64,000 bases of DNA, from positions 1 to 64,000 of the forward strand of contig JAHLJZ010000015.1 of NCBI GenBank assembly GCA_025602915.1. Reading direction: 5' to 3'. The stretch comes from Paraphysoderma sedebokerense. Taxonomy: Eukaryota > Blastocladiomycota > Physodermatomycetes > Physodermatales > Physodermataceae. The position numbers and the translations under genes were made by a program. Positions 13,521 to 25,280 of the stretch are shown piece by piece. The notes under the pieces were generated by a model. The model was not told the origin of the DNA and ran no database searches. It worked only from the letters and a program-made list of their open reading frames with translations. Every line of letters begins with the position of its first letter. The stretch's first letter is position 1.

Positions 13521-14472
13521 TTGATTGAATAACTACTTATCAAAACGGCAAGGCTTGCGAGAAAACAACTACGACGGAAGGCTCCTACAGTAAGATTTAT
13601 GTAAAAGGAGGACACGCATTTCAATGCAACGCTCGAGCGGGTAGGCTGATAACCTGATACACTAGGCAACGGAGGGTGCATTATTTCTGGAACACTCCGT
13701 GCCCGTGTGGTCGCCGTTGAAACGCAATTTCCGGAACCATTCCATCCATTGTTTGTTGCATGTAATTTCAAATGATTTTGTCTGATTTTGGGATTGAGAA
13801 TGATACCTTATCTGCGATGCATGAAACTTGTAGATTAGCGACATCGTTAATGTTATCTCTTTGTAACCGATTAAAATTCAATGTATATTATTTGGTAACC
13901 AGCAATCGCTTCATCTGACTTTATTAATATTAAATATCTTGCACACATTTTACGTCTTGAAATGTACAAGACAACAAATACTCATGGGCTAATTCATCAA
14001 CATTAATATTAAACAACACTGTCTACTAATACAACTGATATAATATGCACTTGGTCAGGGTCAGAGATCTGTATTGAATATTCAGATATATTCAATGCGT
14101 CCACAAATGATACTATACTGACGTGATCTTTCAAAACCAGTCTGCATAAATGAAAATCTTCATGCCCCTTGACGGTGCGCATTGGCAACGCAACGAAAAT
14201 GCGTCCGTCGCTGACCGCGTATATTCGATCATCCGTCGGCATATCTGGCAAGTTAAGGTTTTTTGGTTGGAACTTGGAACTCAATCGCAACAGATTTTCT
14301 TTCGAGCGGCAAATGCAATTATAGGTCAAAGCATTAAGCGTGTTTCAATGTAATATAACAGTGGTTATGAATGGTATATACATAAACAGAAGTATTTACA
14401 ACAGCAACCGTAGAGAATCTACGCTACAATGGTAAACTCTCATATATGATATGAATACAGTATTGATGTGTT
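13521..14472 (-). other. Spacer between tandem symporters, with an unassigned 106-aa ORF
   Basis: This 952-bp spacer should contain the promoter of copy A and the 3' end of copy B. A minus-strand frame at 14009-14329 encodes 106 aa with protein-like composition (for example PTDDRIYAVSDGRIFVALP) but has no recognised family and no visible splice partners. It could be a small gene or chance. Confidence 0.3.
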
Positions 14473-16303
14473 CTAAACTACAGAATCATCTTGTCCAAGT
14501 TCAATTTCCATGTCATCCGGTTCGAGAGGTAACGGATAACGATTTTGGACGACCTGACAGCAATACAAATCTCCCAAAACGTTGAGAGCAGTTTGCGGAC
14601 GCTACATTTTGAATATGTTAGACACTACAGTTCACACACTACAGGGTTGAAAATCGAGAATTAAAATCCATACATCAGCAAGCCAGTCAATGGCAATAAT
14701 CAGTCCAAACAGACCATTAATCGGTATTCCGACCGTCTGGAGAATAAGTATATGAAACACCAGGCCTGAATATTAACAGTTAGAATGTTAAATGACAAAG
14801 TACAGTGTTTATTTCAATCAATGCTTACCAGCTGAAGGGATAGGACTTGCTCCGATAGCTTTGGAAAAGGTTTGTGACAATTATTACTTTACGAAAAAAC
14901 TAAACTGTAAACAGGTAAGCCTCGTACCAGATAAAGCAGACGTTAGACCTATCAAAACCATTCTTGGAAGGGTAATAGTAATTCCTTGAGCCAGCCCAAG
15001 GAAAATGGCTGTTGAAGCAAACCCAATTGCGGCGCCATCCATGTTGACAACAGTACCACTAGATATTTACGGCACTTTTGTCAGTTTGTATACAAAAAAG
15101 AGAGTGAATATCCAACAAATACAAACTTACAGTGGAATGACAAATTTTGACACAGCACCAGATATTTTCATCTTTCTACAGCAATCCATTGTCACTGACA
15201 TTGTAGCAGCGCTGCTTGAGGTTCCGAATGCCGTCATCATGGCAGGAAGCATATCTTTCAATGCGCGCAACCCTAGCTTGCGAGAGAAAGCGAAAACAAG
15301 CACTTGATAATTAATGAATAGATGAAATACTATCCCAGCCCATTGAGTGACAAGGAGAATGCCGACGAATTGAAGCAAGGTAGATAATGAAATCGCAAGC
15401 AACGGTGGGAGTAGCAAGAAGAAGATTCCGAATGGCGAAAGGTAAATGAGCCCTCTAATTAGAATTCCAAGAATGTGGGTAACTTCTTCTGTAAGTGCTA
15501 GAATGGTGGATTCTTTCTCGACGCCGTCGTACATGAAAATCCCAACTATGATGCCGGTGATAATAACTAATAGAATGGGGAAAATGCATAAGTAAGTGGT
15601 TACAGTGAATAACGCTAAAGCAAAGGTACATCGATTTTAAACAAACCTGCTAGTAAATCTTCATTCGCTGCCGCCCTCACAACATTCGAAGGCAACATAC
15701 TAGTAAATATCCCAATCACCTGTTCTGTCACCGTAATACTCTTGAGCGTGGCTCTTGTTTCATTCGCCGCAGAAGTGACATCAGCTGGAATCATATCAGC
15801 GGGTATAGGAACCACATTAGGTACCAATAACAAGGACGAAAAGACGATGCCCGTAGCAACGGCGAGCAGGGTCGTCAGTGCGTAAAACGATAATGTCGTT
15901 TTGATAATTCCGGTCTTCAATTTATCTCCATCAACTCCTTTTACTTCTGTTCCTTTGATCTTTTTCATATAATCCATACTAAGAATCATGTTTGTGATTA
16001 CCAGTGGTAAGACTATAGCCTTCAATCCTGAAATCCACGAATAAGGAAGCAGTCAGAACACAGCCATCGGGCCCAATACATCTGTTAATCAATAAACCAC
16101 AACGGTTATGATAACTCACCTTTCAGCCACAACGATCCCGGTAATGCAATCATCCTGATAACATCGTCTGATAATTTGACTTGTAAATGTGTCAAAAGCA
16201 AACCTAATCCGAGTGCCAGTACGACGGAAATAAGAATAGAAGGCGTTCCTCCCGGTTTGAATAGCGCTTTTAAATCATTCTGAGATTTCAATAGCTTCTT
16301 CAT
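14473..16303 (-). CDS. Dicarboxylate/amino acid:cation symporter (SLC1/DAACS), copy B
   Basis: Paralogue of copy A in the same orientation. Exons: 16120-16303, 15647-16027, 15131-15566, 14928-15058, 14829-14858, 14674-14765 and 14473-14601, total 1383 nt, 460 aa. The protein repeats the family marks (SSSAATMSVTMDC, NMDGAAIGFA, AIGASPIPSAG). Exon lengths match copy A almost one for one: 184/187, 381/381, 436/437, 131/130, 122/122 and 129/129. The exceptions are that the 122-nt exon is split here into 30+92 nt by an additional intron (14766-14828), and that the exon 3/4 junction lies one base earlier. Both copies look intact, so divergence in expression or substrate is more likely than decay. 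Confidence 0.92.
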
Positions 16304-17022
16304 ACTCTACGGCTATAGTTCAATGGCAGTCCTATATTTCAATTGAAAGTGCTTTGGGACTCTGTATAATCTTGACTCCAATTCAACAGGTTCAGGTGAG
16401 GGGGCGACGGGAGTGTTTGCAAAAAAAGAAGTTAGGACTAACTCCGAAATCCGAATTTTCGCAAGGAGACTGTCATGACATTTTTGAATCCCATTATCAA
16501 TAACTTTAGGAATGCTTATCCACCAATGAAATGAGGTGATTCTGCAAAGATTCGGCGTATCCCGAGACTAAAAATGCGATCTGCTTCATTGTGATTTGTG
16601 GTTAATGCTGCCGCCTTCATCACCACGCTCACCAGACGCGATATTCCCTCTGACTCAAGTTGACACCCATATCTTGAATTCTTGATCGCTGCATTCGGTG
16701 GAGCCCAGAGGAACAGGTGAGAAAACCATCGCATACAACTCGCAATCTTGGCAAATTGTAATGCCAATCGGTCGAAGACGACTGACGAATCCATCAATAA
16801 GCACAATGCATGAACAAACACCAAAATAAAAATTTATTCACATGACACATCTTCGATTAATGATAAAAATTCTCCAATGACGCCACATCATTACAGGTGA
16901 CCTATTAATCTCTCTTCCCAACAAAGCAAATATATGCATAAATCCCGTTCCAATCATGATTTTATATTGTTTGAATCGAAATCATCGATAATGCATTTGA
17001 ATGCCAACCAACGCAGAAAGAC
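16304..17022. other. Intergenic, no supported gene
   Basis: This stretch lies between the start of symporter copy B and the aconitase stop. A 102-aa minus-strand frame at 16516-16824 has no recognised motif and is probably chance. Confidence 0.35.
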
Positions 17023-20000
17023 TTAATTACCGGAGGCCATTTTGTTCAAAGCAGAACCAGCCTTGAACCATGTGATTTGATTGCTGTTGAATGTATGGTT
17101 GACTTTAATGTCGTCGGTAGAGCCGCTTGAGTGGTGTAATCTGAGAGTCAATGGCTTGCCGGGTTCCAAGGATGTCAAACCAAGAATATCAATCTTGTCG
17201 TCGGGTTTGACTTTGTCATAGTCTTTGGGGTTGGCAAAGGTAAGAGGGAGAACACCTTGCTTCTTCAAATTGGTTTCGTGGATACGAGCAAAGGATTTGG
17301 TGACAACAGCATAACCTCCTAAATGACGGACTTCAAGAGCTGCATGTTCTCGAGATGAACCTTCTCCGTAGTTTTCATCACCAATAACAACCCATGGAAC
17401 ATCTAAAGAATAGCTCAGTTAAAATGATACATACATAGATGCCGATTAATGAAATGGTTTCTTACTCTTTGCCTTGTAGTCACGGGCAACCTTTGGGACA
17501 GCATCATACTGGCCAGTGAACATGTTGCGGATCTTGTTGGCTTCGCCGTTTTCAGAGTTGATGGCGCCAATCAACATGTTGTTGGAGATATTGTCCAAAT
17601 GACCACGGTATTTCAACCATGGACCAGCTGCTGAAATGTGATCGGTCGTACATTTGCCCTTGACTTTGATCAATACAGGGAGTCCTTTGGCATCTTTTCC
17701 GTCCCAGGCCTTGAATGGTTGCAAAAGTTGTAAACGTTGCGATTTGGGGTCAACCTTGACAGAGACTTTGGATCGATCAGCGGGAGGGGCTTGGTAGGTA
17801 TCTTGACCTGGATCGTAGCCACGAGGGGGAAGATCAGCGCCAGCAGGCGGGTTGAATTTGAATTTTTTGCCTATAATTATTTTATACTGAGCACTTGCTG
17901 AATCAACACAATTGAAAGCAAAGGATGTTACCATTGGCACCAACTAATTCGTCAGTTAAGGGGTTGAATCTTAAATCACCGGCGAAGGCGAGGGCAGTGA
18001 CAAGTTCGGGAGAAGTGACGAAACAGTGAGTGGCAGGGTTGGCGTCATTACGACCGGTGAAGTTACGATTATAAGAGGTGACAATGGTATTCTTTTCACC
18101 TTTCTTGACATCTTTTCTATCCCACTGACCGATACAAGGACCACAAGCATTGGCTGTAAAAAAACAAATTAGAATGTAAATTCTTGCTGCTTTAATAGTG
18201 AGAAATGTCATACCCAATACGACACCACCAGCTTTCGTCAACACGTCCATTTGACCGTCTCTAGCGATGGTAGCACGAATTTGTTCGGAACCGGGAGTAA
18301 TAACGAATTGGCTCTTTGCTTTCAAACCGTTTTCCATTGCTTGCTTAGCCAAAGAAGCTGAGCGAGACATATCTTCGTAAGAGGAGTTGGTGCATGATCC
18401 GATCAAACTGACTTTGATGTCAAGAGGCCAGTTGTTCTTGACAGCTGCTTCCTTCAATTTGGAGATGGGTGTGGCAAGATCTGGGGTGAAAGGTCCGTTA
18501 ATGTGGGGTTCGAGTTTGGATAAATCGATTTCAATCAATTGATCGTATTTGGCTCCTTCGTCGGCAACAAGGTTGTGCTTGAAGGAGTCGGCGAGTTCGG
18601 CGACACCTAAAAGGAGATGAGTGTGAGCAACTTGATACTTTGTTCAAAGAAACTTATCCTATGGATGAAAAGCTAAGTACCAGAACGGTTGGTGGCCTTC
18701 AAGTAATCGGCCATGCGGTGATTGTACGGGAAGAGGGAAGTGGTGGCACCAATTTCTGCACCCATGTTACAAACGGTGGCCATACCAGTACAGCTTAAGC
18801 TTTGTACACCGGGTCCAAAGTATTCAACAATAGCTCCGGTACCACCCTTAACTGTCAAGATGCCTGCGACCTTGAGGATAACGTCTTTGGCCGAAGTCCA
18901 GCCGTTCATTTTTCCGGTGAGTTTAACACCGATGACATTGGGGCATTTCAATTCCCAGGGAATGTCAGCCATAACTGCGAAAGAGAAGGAAAATTAACGA
19001 CTTAGAAAAGGTACTTTATGAAATAAGAACAATGTACTCACCATCGACAGCATCAGCACCACCCACTCCGACGGCAACCATACCGAGACCACCTACATTT
19101 CAAAACAAATATACTCAGTCTTAGAAAGAGCAAACCTGACTACACTACAAGGGATACTTACCAGCATTTGGGGTATGGGAATCAGTACCGATCATAAGAC
19201 CACCGGGGAAAGCATAGTTTTCCAAGATAATTTGGTGAATGATACCGGATCCAGGTTTCCAGAATCCGATGTTATATTTTCCGGAACATGAAGCCAAGAA
19301 TTCGTAAACTTCATTATTGATATCTTTTGCACGTGCTAAATCCTTTTCGCCCCCAACTTGGGCTTCAATCAAGTGATCACAATGAACTGTTGTAGGAACT
19401 GCAACTTCGGGTAAACCTGCAGACATGAATTGAAGGAGAGCCATCTGAGAGCGAACGCGAAGCAAATGTCAGATTGCAACAATCAAAACCAGGCTTTTAG
19501 ATAAATACGGGAACTGACTTGAGCGGTAGCATCTTGACAAGCAACTCTATCCGGACGTAATCGAAGGTATGACTTTCCACGTTCAATATCTTGGTTGGCA
19601 GCGTCATCTAAATGACCATACACAATTTTTTCTGAGAGAGTCAACGGACGGCCAAGTCTATCGTCAGGAACATTGGTTAATAACACATCCTCACGGTGAG
19701 CCAAACTTTTCGGAATTCGTGAAAATATGGAAAGAGAAGTCGTATTTCCGATCAAATGAACCCACCTGTCTCGAACAATCTTCAAGTTATCATCTATCCT
19801 CTTGTAGTTGATGAACTTGTTTTTTTCAAATTGACTCATGGCAACTTTTTTGTCGAGGTAGGCGGGTTTGGCGTATGCCCTAACCTGCCCATTTTGTCGT
19901 AAAGCAGTGGCGAGTTTCTGTGATATAGTCGAGTGACAAAAGTTTTTTTTTTGTGTGTGTCGTTATTTTCAATGGATAGTTTTCGACAAAACACCGCGAC

Positions 20001-20106
20001 ATTCCCATCAATGGGACTTTGGTTAGACAATACGACCACGACGGAGTAAGAAAGAACAAGAATAAATTTGATAACATACAGCAGTTGGACGTTGCAGTCT
20101 CAACAT
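17023..20106 (-). CDS. ACO1: Aconitate hydratase, mitochondrial
   Basis: TCA-cycle enzyme interconverting citrate and isocitrate through cis-aconitate in the mitochondrial matrix; also links to mtDNA maintenance in yeast. Exons: 20080-20106, 19766-19884, 19519-19657, 19162-19444, 19042-19092, 18681-18974, 18214-18606, 17932-18153, 17466-17870 and 17023-17402, total 2313 nt, 770 aa (yeast Aco1 is similar in length). The [4Fe-4S] ligands are visible as the Cys in GSCTNSS and the two Cys in ANACGPCIG. The C-terminal swivel domain contains [15 protein letters not shown]. The N terminus, [18 protein letters not shown], is basic, Arg-rich and lacks acidic residues, as expected of a matrix-targeting peptide; it is split by a 195-bp intron after nine codons. 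Confidence 0.96.
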
Positions 20107-20820
20107 GATGATGCAAACACTACGATGATGAAATTTGGGGAGAATTCGAGAGGACGGATTCAGGGAAAAGATCTGTTGAAAAAAACACAGCAAATCCAAA
20201 GGGTCTCATTCACGTGTAAATCACGTGCTCAATTACCCAGCCATGGCTCGGCTATTGTCTCTGAATTATCAATTAATCTAACGTCAGCAAATTGTATGAA
20301 TAGCACATTGTAAATAAATAGCAAGTAGTCTATTTCAATTGCTGCCGGACAGATTGATCTTATAGGTGCCTGCCGTTGTATGCTTGATTTGATCTAAGTA
20401 TTTCCTGTCATTACTCTGAATGTTGGAGCCTTGAAAACAATCGGAACAGTCGTTGCACCAATTTGGGCCAGTTGCGTCTGAGATCCATTGACTCTGGACA
20501 CTACCATCCAACCCTAATACACTATACTTGCCAATAAATCACACTGGATGCACAGAGAATGAAACCATGTCGGATGCGTTCTTGCAAATGTCGTCGTCGA
20601 TTGTGTCGGAGTTTGGCTGGGGGGGCAAACAAGGGTGGGCCGCGTGGCGCGAGTTTCGCAGTGGAAATTAAGGGCCGGCCGAATTGATTGAGGAATTTAT
20701 TTCATTAACCACTCCGCTCTCAGAATCATACCGGATTGATCCTTATCTATCAGAACCTGGCATACACTTTCTCCCCTCCGTCGTATTGTCTCTCCTCCGT
20801 CCCTGCCGAACTCCCCCCCG
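20107..20820. promoter_or_regulatory. Shared upstream region of aconitase and the homeobox gene
   Basis: A 714-bp head-to-head interval that should hold both promoters. The homeobox side is rich in pyrimidines (20750-20820). No specific operator was identified. Confidence 0.35.
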
Positions 20821-22806
20821 ATGGACAAAATGGAAAACCAGGCCGTCGATCCTCTGCGACAAGGCAATATCCCCTCCGACACTGTCATTGCATCGGCCGA
20901 ATCGTCCGCTTCGGTTGCGGCCCACAATGAAGCCCTGCAGCTGGATTCGAAGAAGAAAAGGAGAAGAACAACTTCTTATGAGAAAAATTATTTGGAAGAT
21001 ATGGTACGTCTTCTCCGTTAGTCATGCATGCCTTGGATCATAGCCCCTTCATTTGATCCGTTCTGCTCGTTTGGTGCACTTCACTGGGCCCCTCTGGATA
21101 TCATATTTCTGCAGAATTGTCAGATAATGTCGGAAGCTAACCTCGATCTATCTTTTATTGTTGCAAATGATTACTTGTTTGAAATCTTTATTTGATCACT
21201 CCTATTTCGACCGTTCCGAACCTCTGGTCTCCATTTTTTTTTCGGTTCCCATCGACCGCCGGTGATTTATTTGACTTCGCACTTGTATTGATTGGCTTTT
21301 TTCAACATTCCTTCTCTATCATTAGTACAATAAGGAACCTCGACCTGGTAACCACTTGAGAAAGCAAATTGCACAGGTTCGTACACATATATTCCGTCGT
21401 TGTTTGTTCCGATTTCAAGGATTCCAGCTTCAATACTGGCATCCCCCTTCATTAATTTGGTATCATTCATGCCTCATGGCACCGGCTCTGAGAAGTTATC
21501 GTTTCAGATTCTCAGAGTTTAAGCTCTTGTATTTGCAATTTTCTCTTCCAGCCTATGGTTTATTCAATTTCATATGTTATCTTCGAATGGCCACTCTAAG
21601 TAATCCACATGGTTGCAGGGTGTTTTGTAATTCCATCTCAATTAATATCTTGCAGAGTTTTTTCAATTGTCAATTTTCAATTTATTGAGTCAATCCCCCT
21701 TTGTTTCAGATGTAGTCCATGTCATGAGGCCGTGGATTACCGAACGCGTTTTGGCTCACTGATGATCCCCTCGAGATATATGCACGTCGACTTAGACTAA
21801 CAATTTCTACATTTAGGAAATAAACTGGTCAGAGAAATCAGTTCAAGTATGGTTCCAAAATCGTCGTCAGAAAGGGAAAGCTCGCCCTAGAAGATCAAAA
21901 TCAACCCCGTTCCAACCTTCGCTTCAGCCTATCGCTCCGTTACAATCCTCGTTGGATGCTTACGGCAAGTTCAAAATTCGTCCAAGTAACATTGCTCCAA
22001 CCACAGATTATCGACTCATGCCCGCTGTAAAATCTGCTACCGAATCAAATGCTGGAACGTCTTTCTGTGGAGCTGGCCCTTCTCAATATGCGCCCTCTAA
22101 CGACCCATCATTTCGCTCTGAATTCTCAATTGAAACATCTTCAAATCGTTCTTCTTTGTCTCCATCTCCCTCGCACTCCCCTCATTCTTCTCCTCCCTCT
22201 ATGATTACACCGCCCGACTCTCGGTGTTCTAGTCCCGATGATCCATCTGAAATGACCAAAGTATATCCTCAGTTGATGAAACGTAAACCAATCAGTAGGG
22301 TTTTGGAAAATCAAGAAAAGACTGTCCTCCTCGATACGCCAGCTGCTGAAGAAACTGTCGACCTGGAAAATGATTTCGCAAATGCCGTTCTCAATGGGAA
22401 ACAAGTCGATGATGAGAGAACTAAAGGGGAAGTCGAAAACGGTGGTTATGATGTTGACAGCGATATAATTCAGTACTCATGCCCTGCGCTTGAGGCACTT
22501 CTATTCGTTTGTGATCAAGAAATGCAAAAACTGAAAAATACAATGTCAATTCATCCTGCCGCTTTACCCACATATCCAACCTCATATCCCCATTCATCTT
22601 ATTACCGATATCCACCGCCCTCATCGATGCATTCTTTCCAAACTGCCTATCCTGGTTATAATTCTCCGCCGCATCCGTCGTATTCAGTGCATCAGCATTC
22701 GCATTCCTATTCTCATGTTTCACCATACCACCCAATGCATCCAGACCATTCATTTCACTCATTTCCTCCATATCACCATTTGCAACCTTTGTATCCGACC
22801 TCTTAA
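20821..22806 (+). CDS. Homeobox transcription factor
   Basis: A nuclear DNA-binding protein of about 407 aa. Exons: 20821-21003, 21326-21376 and 21817-22806 (1224 nt). The homeodomain occupies about residues 43-102: an RRRTT N-terminal arm and helix 3 containing VQVWFQNRRQK, with Trp90, Phe91, Asn93 and Arg95 at the canonical positions 48, 49, 51 and 53. It is a typical 60-residue domain, not the TALE class with three extra residues. The rest is low-complexity: a Ser/Pro-rich stretch near residues 170-200 and a His/Tyr/Pro/Ser-rich C terminus, probably an activation region. Both introns fall inside the homeodomain and are long for this window (322 and 440 bp). Target genes cannot be inferred. 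Confidence 0.93.
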
Positions 22807-25280
22807 ATCTTTGATTTTCGGAAGAATCTTGGCGTTCGGTGGCAAAATATAGACTGTAATAAGCTAGTTGTGTGAGGTAAAAATGGAATACCACGAAACG
22901 AATGCGAAAAAACTTCTTTCCTCGCTGTCATGTAATGAAAATAGTTATTATTTCCTTTGATTTCATCAAGTTGTATATACTTTTTCGAGTCTTTCAAAAT
23001 ACATAATTCGCAGTACATTTTCTCTTTTCCTCTTTCTCATACTAATGTCATAGAGAATAATACAAATGGATCCCAGCACTGACGACATACTGATCATTGC
23101 TGCCTCCGAACATGCGGGACAATCGACCACACCATCTTCTAAATTGCATTGTATGTTGTCTCACTAAACGCCAACGCTTGGTAAAAGTCACTTGCCATTA
23201 GGCGATGCAAGATCTCAGATGTTTCAGACAACCTTCAATTGCCGAGATGTTGAGTTAAATAAATTAAAGTTTTAGTTTGATATTGTTTTTTTATCGATGC
23301 CGAGATATATATTGTATTGAACCACGAACGAACACGAGCCTCGGCGCACGCTGCATAAAATCTTCGATTCGGCGATACAACCGCCCTGAAGAAAGAGTTT
23401 TCGGATAATTTCTACCTTACTTTTGCCAAGTCCGTGAAATCTTTCACGTTTTTTCAATCGTTCCAAGGTCCATGACACTCCCATGACGTAATGGATGAAG
23501 ATTACGAGAAAAATCGGTGACCGGGTGACCTAAATTTTAGGCTAAAAGCGACCGGCGAGCAACAGAAATCTAGATAGACATAACCTTTGTGTTATTAGAT
23601 GGATTTGAAAGTGAATCGTCACGTCATCGGTTGTTTAAACTTGTTGTTTTGTACAAGTGCGTGGTATGTGCTGTCTATCGTGGCGATTTTAGATTAGTCG
23701 TTGTTTAGGTGTTCTGAAAGCATGGTGTTATTATTCCTGAATATAATTCGGAATTTAGCTCCACCTATTTCCAGAATAGAGGTTTCCGAATGAATTATTA
23801 ATTATGCCGAAGGCGCAGGGGATACATGGATGGAGATTAAAAAGTTTAGGGAACATCAATACTTTTTCCATGGAGAATTGTTGCCTGTTAGTACAATTAA
23901 ATAAACAAAGAGCAATCCCACTCGAAAGAATCCGACGAATAATTTATTGTCTAGCTTGTGACAACTTGCCACTCAGCCTTTGATCAAGGTTGCCTTACAC
24001 TGTTAGAACCGAAATTTAAAGGCACCGGCGAACTGGTCAGAATCAAATAATAAACACACCTTTTAGGAAGTGGCGCTTTGCTTGCTATGGATACCCTGAT
24101 GCATGAATAAGCTTTAACTACTTTATGTTCACAATTTTGGTAACTACAATTTCGGAGAGTTCACTGTGCCTGACATATTTTTGCGAATATTTATGCGGAC
24201 GAAATGTAGACGTCTCTCAGGACCGTCATAGGTGAGGCACCGTAACACAAAAGTGTTGGCTTCACGGAATCAACATATCAAAGTATCTGAAATTAACGGC
24301 AATATGATGTCGATGTAGAGAGTGTTGATGGAAAATGCGAAAGCAAATCAACAAAGCAGACTGAAAAATTTTTTTTCAAGGCAGCACCGGTTTAGTCATG
24401 AATTTTCAACCGCTTCCCTCTAGCAGAAATACCAGCATAGTATTGATTTTCAAATGGACCGTTTCTGAATAATCCGTTGGCAATTTGGCACGGATGATAC
24501 CTTAAACTTGAGAACAATTCAAGGGATAATCCAAGCTTGAATTTGCCAGTGATGGTGTTTGATTGTTTTTTCAAACATTTAAGTAGGATAGAATCACATT
24601 GCTGAAAAAAAAATGTTGATGTGGAAGCCACATAGACACAATACAAGTTTCAAAAAAGAATGCCCCAAAGCAGAACCAGGTTTGATCGACCAGAAAATGT
24701 GTTCGGAAATGGATGGACAAGAAAGGTTTTGGAGGGAACGTTTACAATGAGGTTTTGTATAAACTCTGATCGCTCTTGATCGCTTATCCTCGTTAATCAC
24801 GGAGAGCAGGGTGCAAGGAGAAAATTTGAAGCGGAACACAATTTTAGCTCATTGCGTGCCGGCGGTCGCTTGGTTGCTTTTTTTTAGCCCTGATCAACGG
24901 AGGGCCGTTTCCCGTTAATTAGACAGGGCGTAATATTGCGAGCATGGATGGAGCTAATACGCCCGCAGATATCCAGAGTGACATAATTTCGGAGTTTTGT
25001 GTTCGAAACGCTGCCATCAAACCCATCCCGCTTCCACTCTCCCTGATATAAATATATCCATTGAGTTGCGGCCCTCCTTTCCGTCCCCCTCCTACCCTCC
25101 CTCCGTTTTTCTTGGTCATCTTCCTGGCTATTTGGTTTCTCCTCGGGTCATTGGATGTTTGCACGTCATTATCGTATTTCTGTCGGAAGTCACCTCCTGT
25201 CTTTATTCTTGCTGCTACTGCTTTAAATATAAATTGTAAATTCTAAACAACCGCGCCTTTGTGTTATCTTTATTTGCAAC
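22807..25280. other. Long intergenic region (about 2.5 kb), no gene seen
   Basis: This region holds the 3' end of the homeobox gene and the promoter of the next gene. Only short, motif-free frames occur. It could carry an untranslated RNA, but nothing in the sequence shows this. Confidence 0.4.

Noticed and set aside
22421-22894. Minus-strand 157-aa frame opposite the homeobox gene
   Set aside because: It is an antisense shadow of the low-complexity C terminus.
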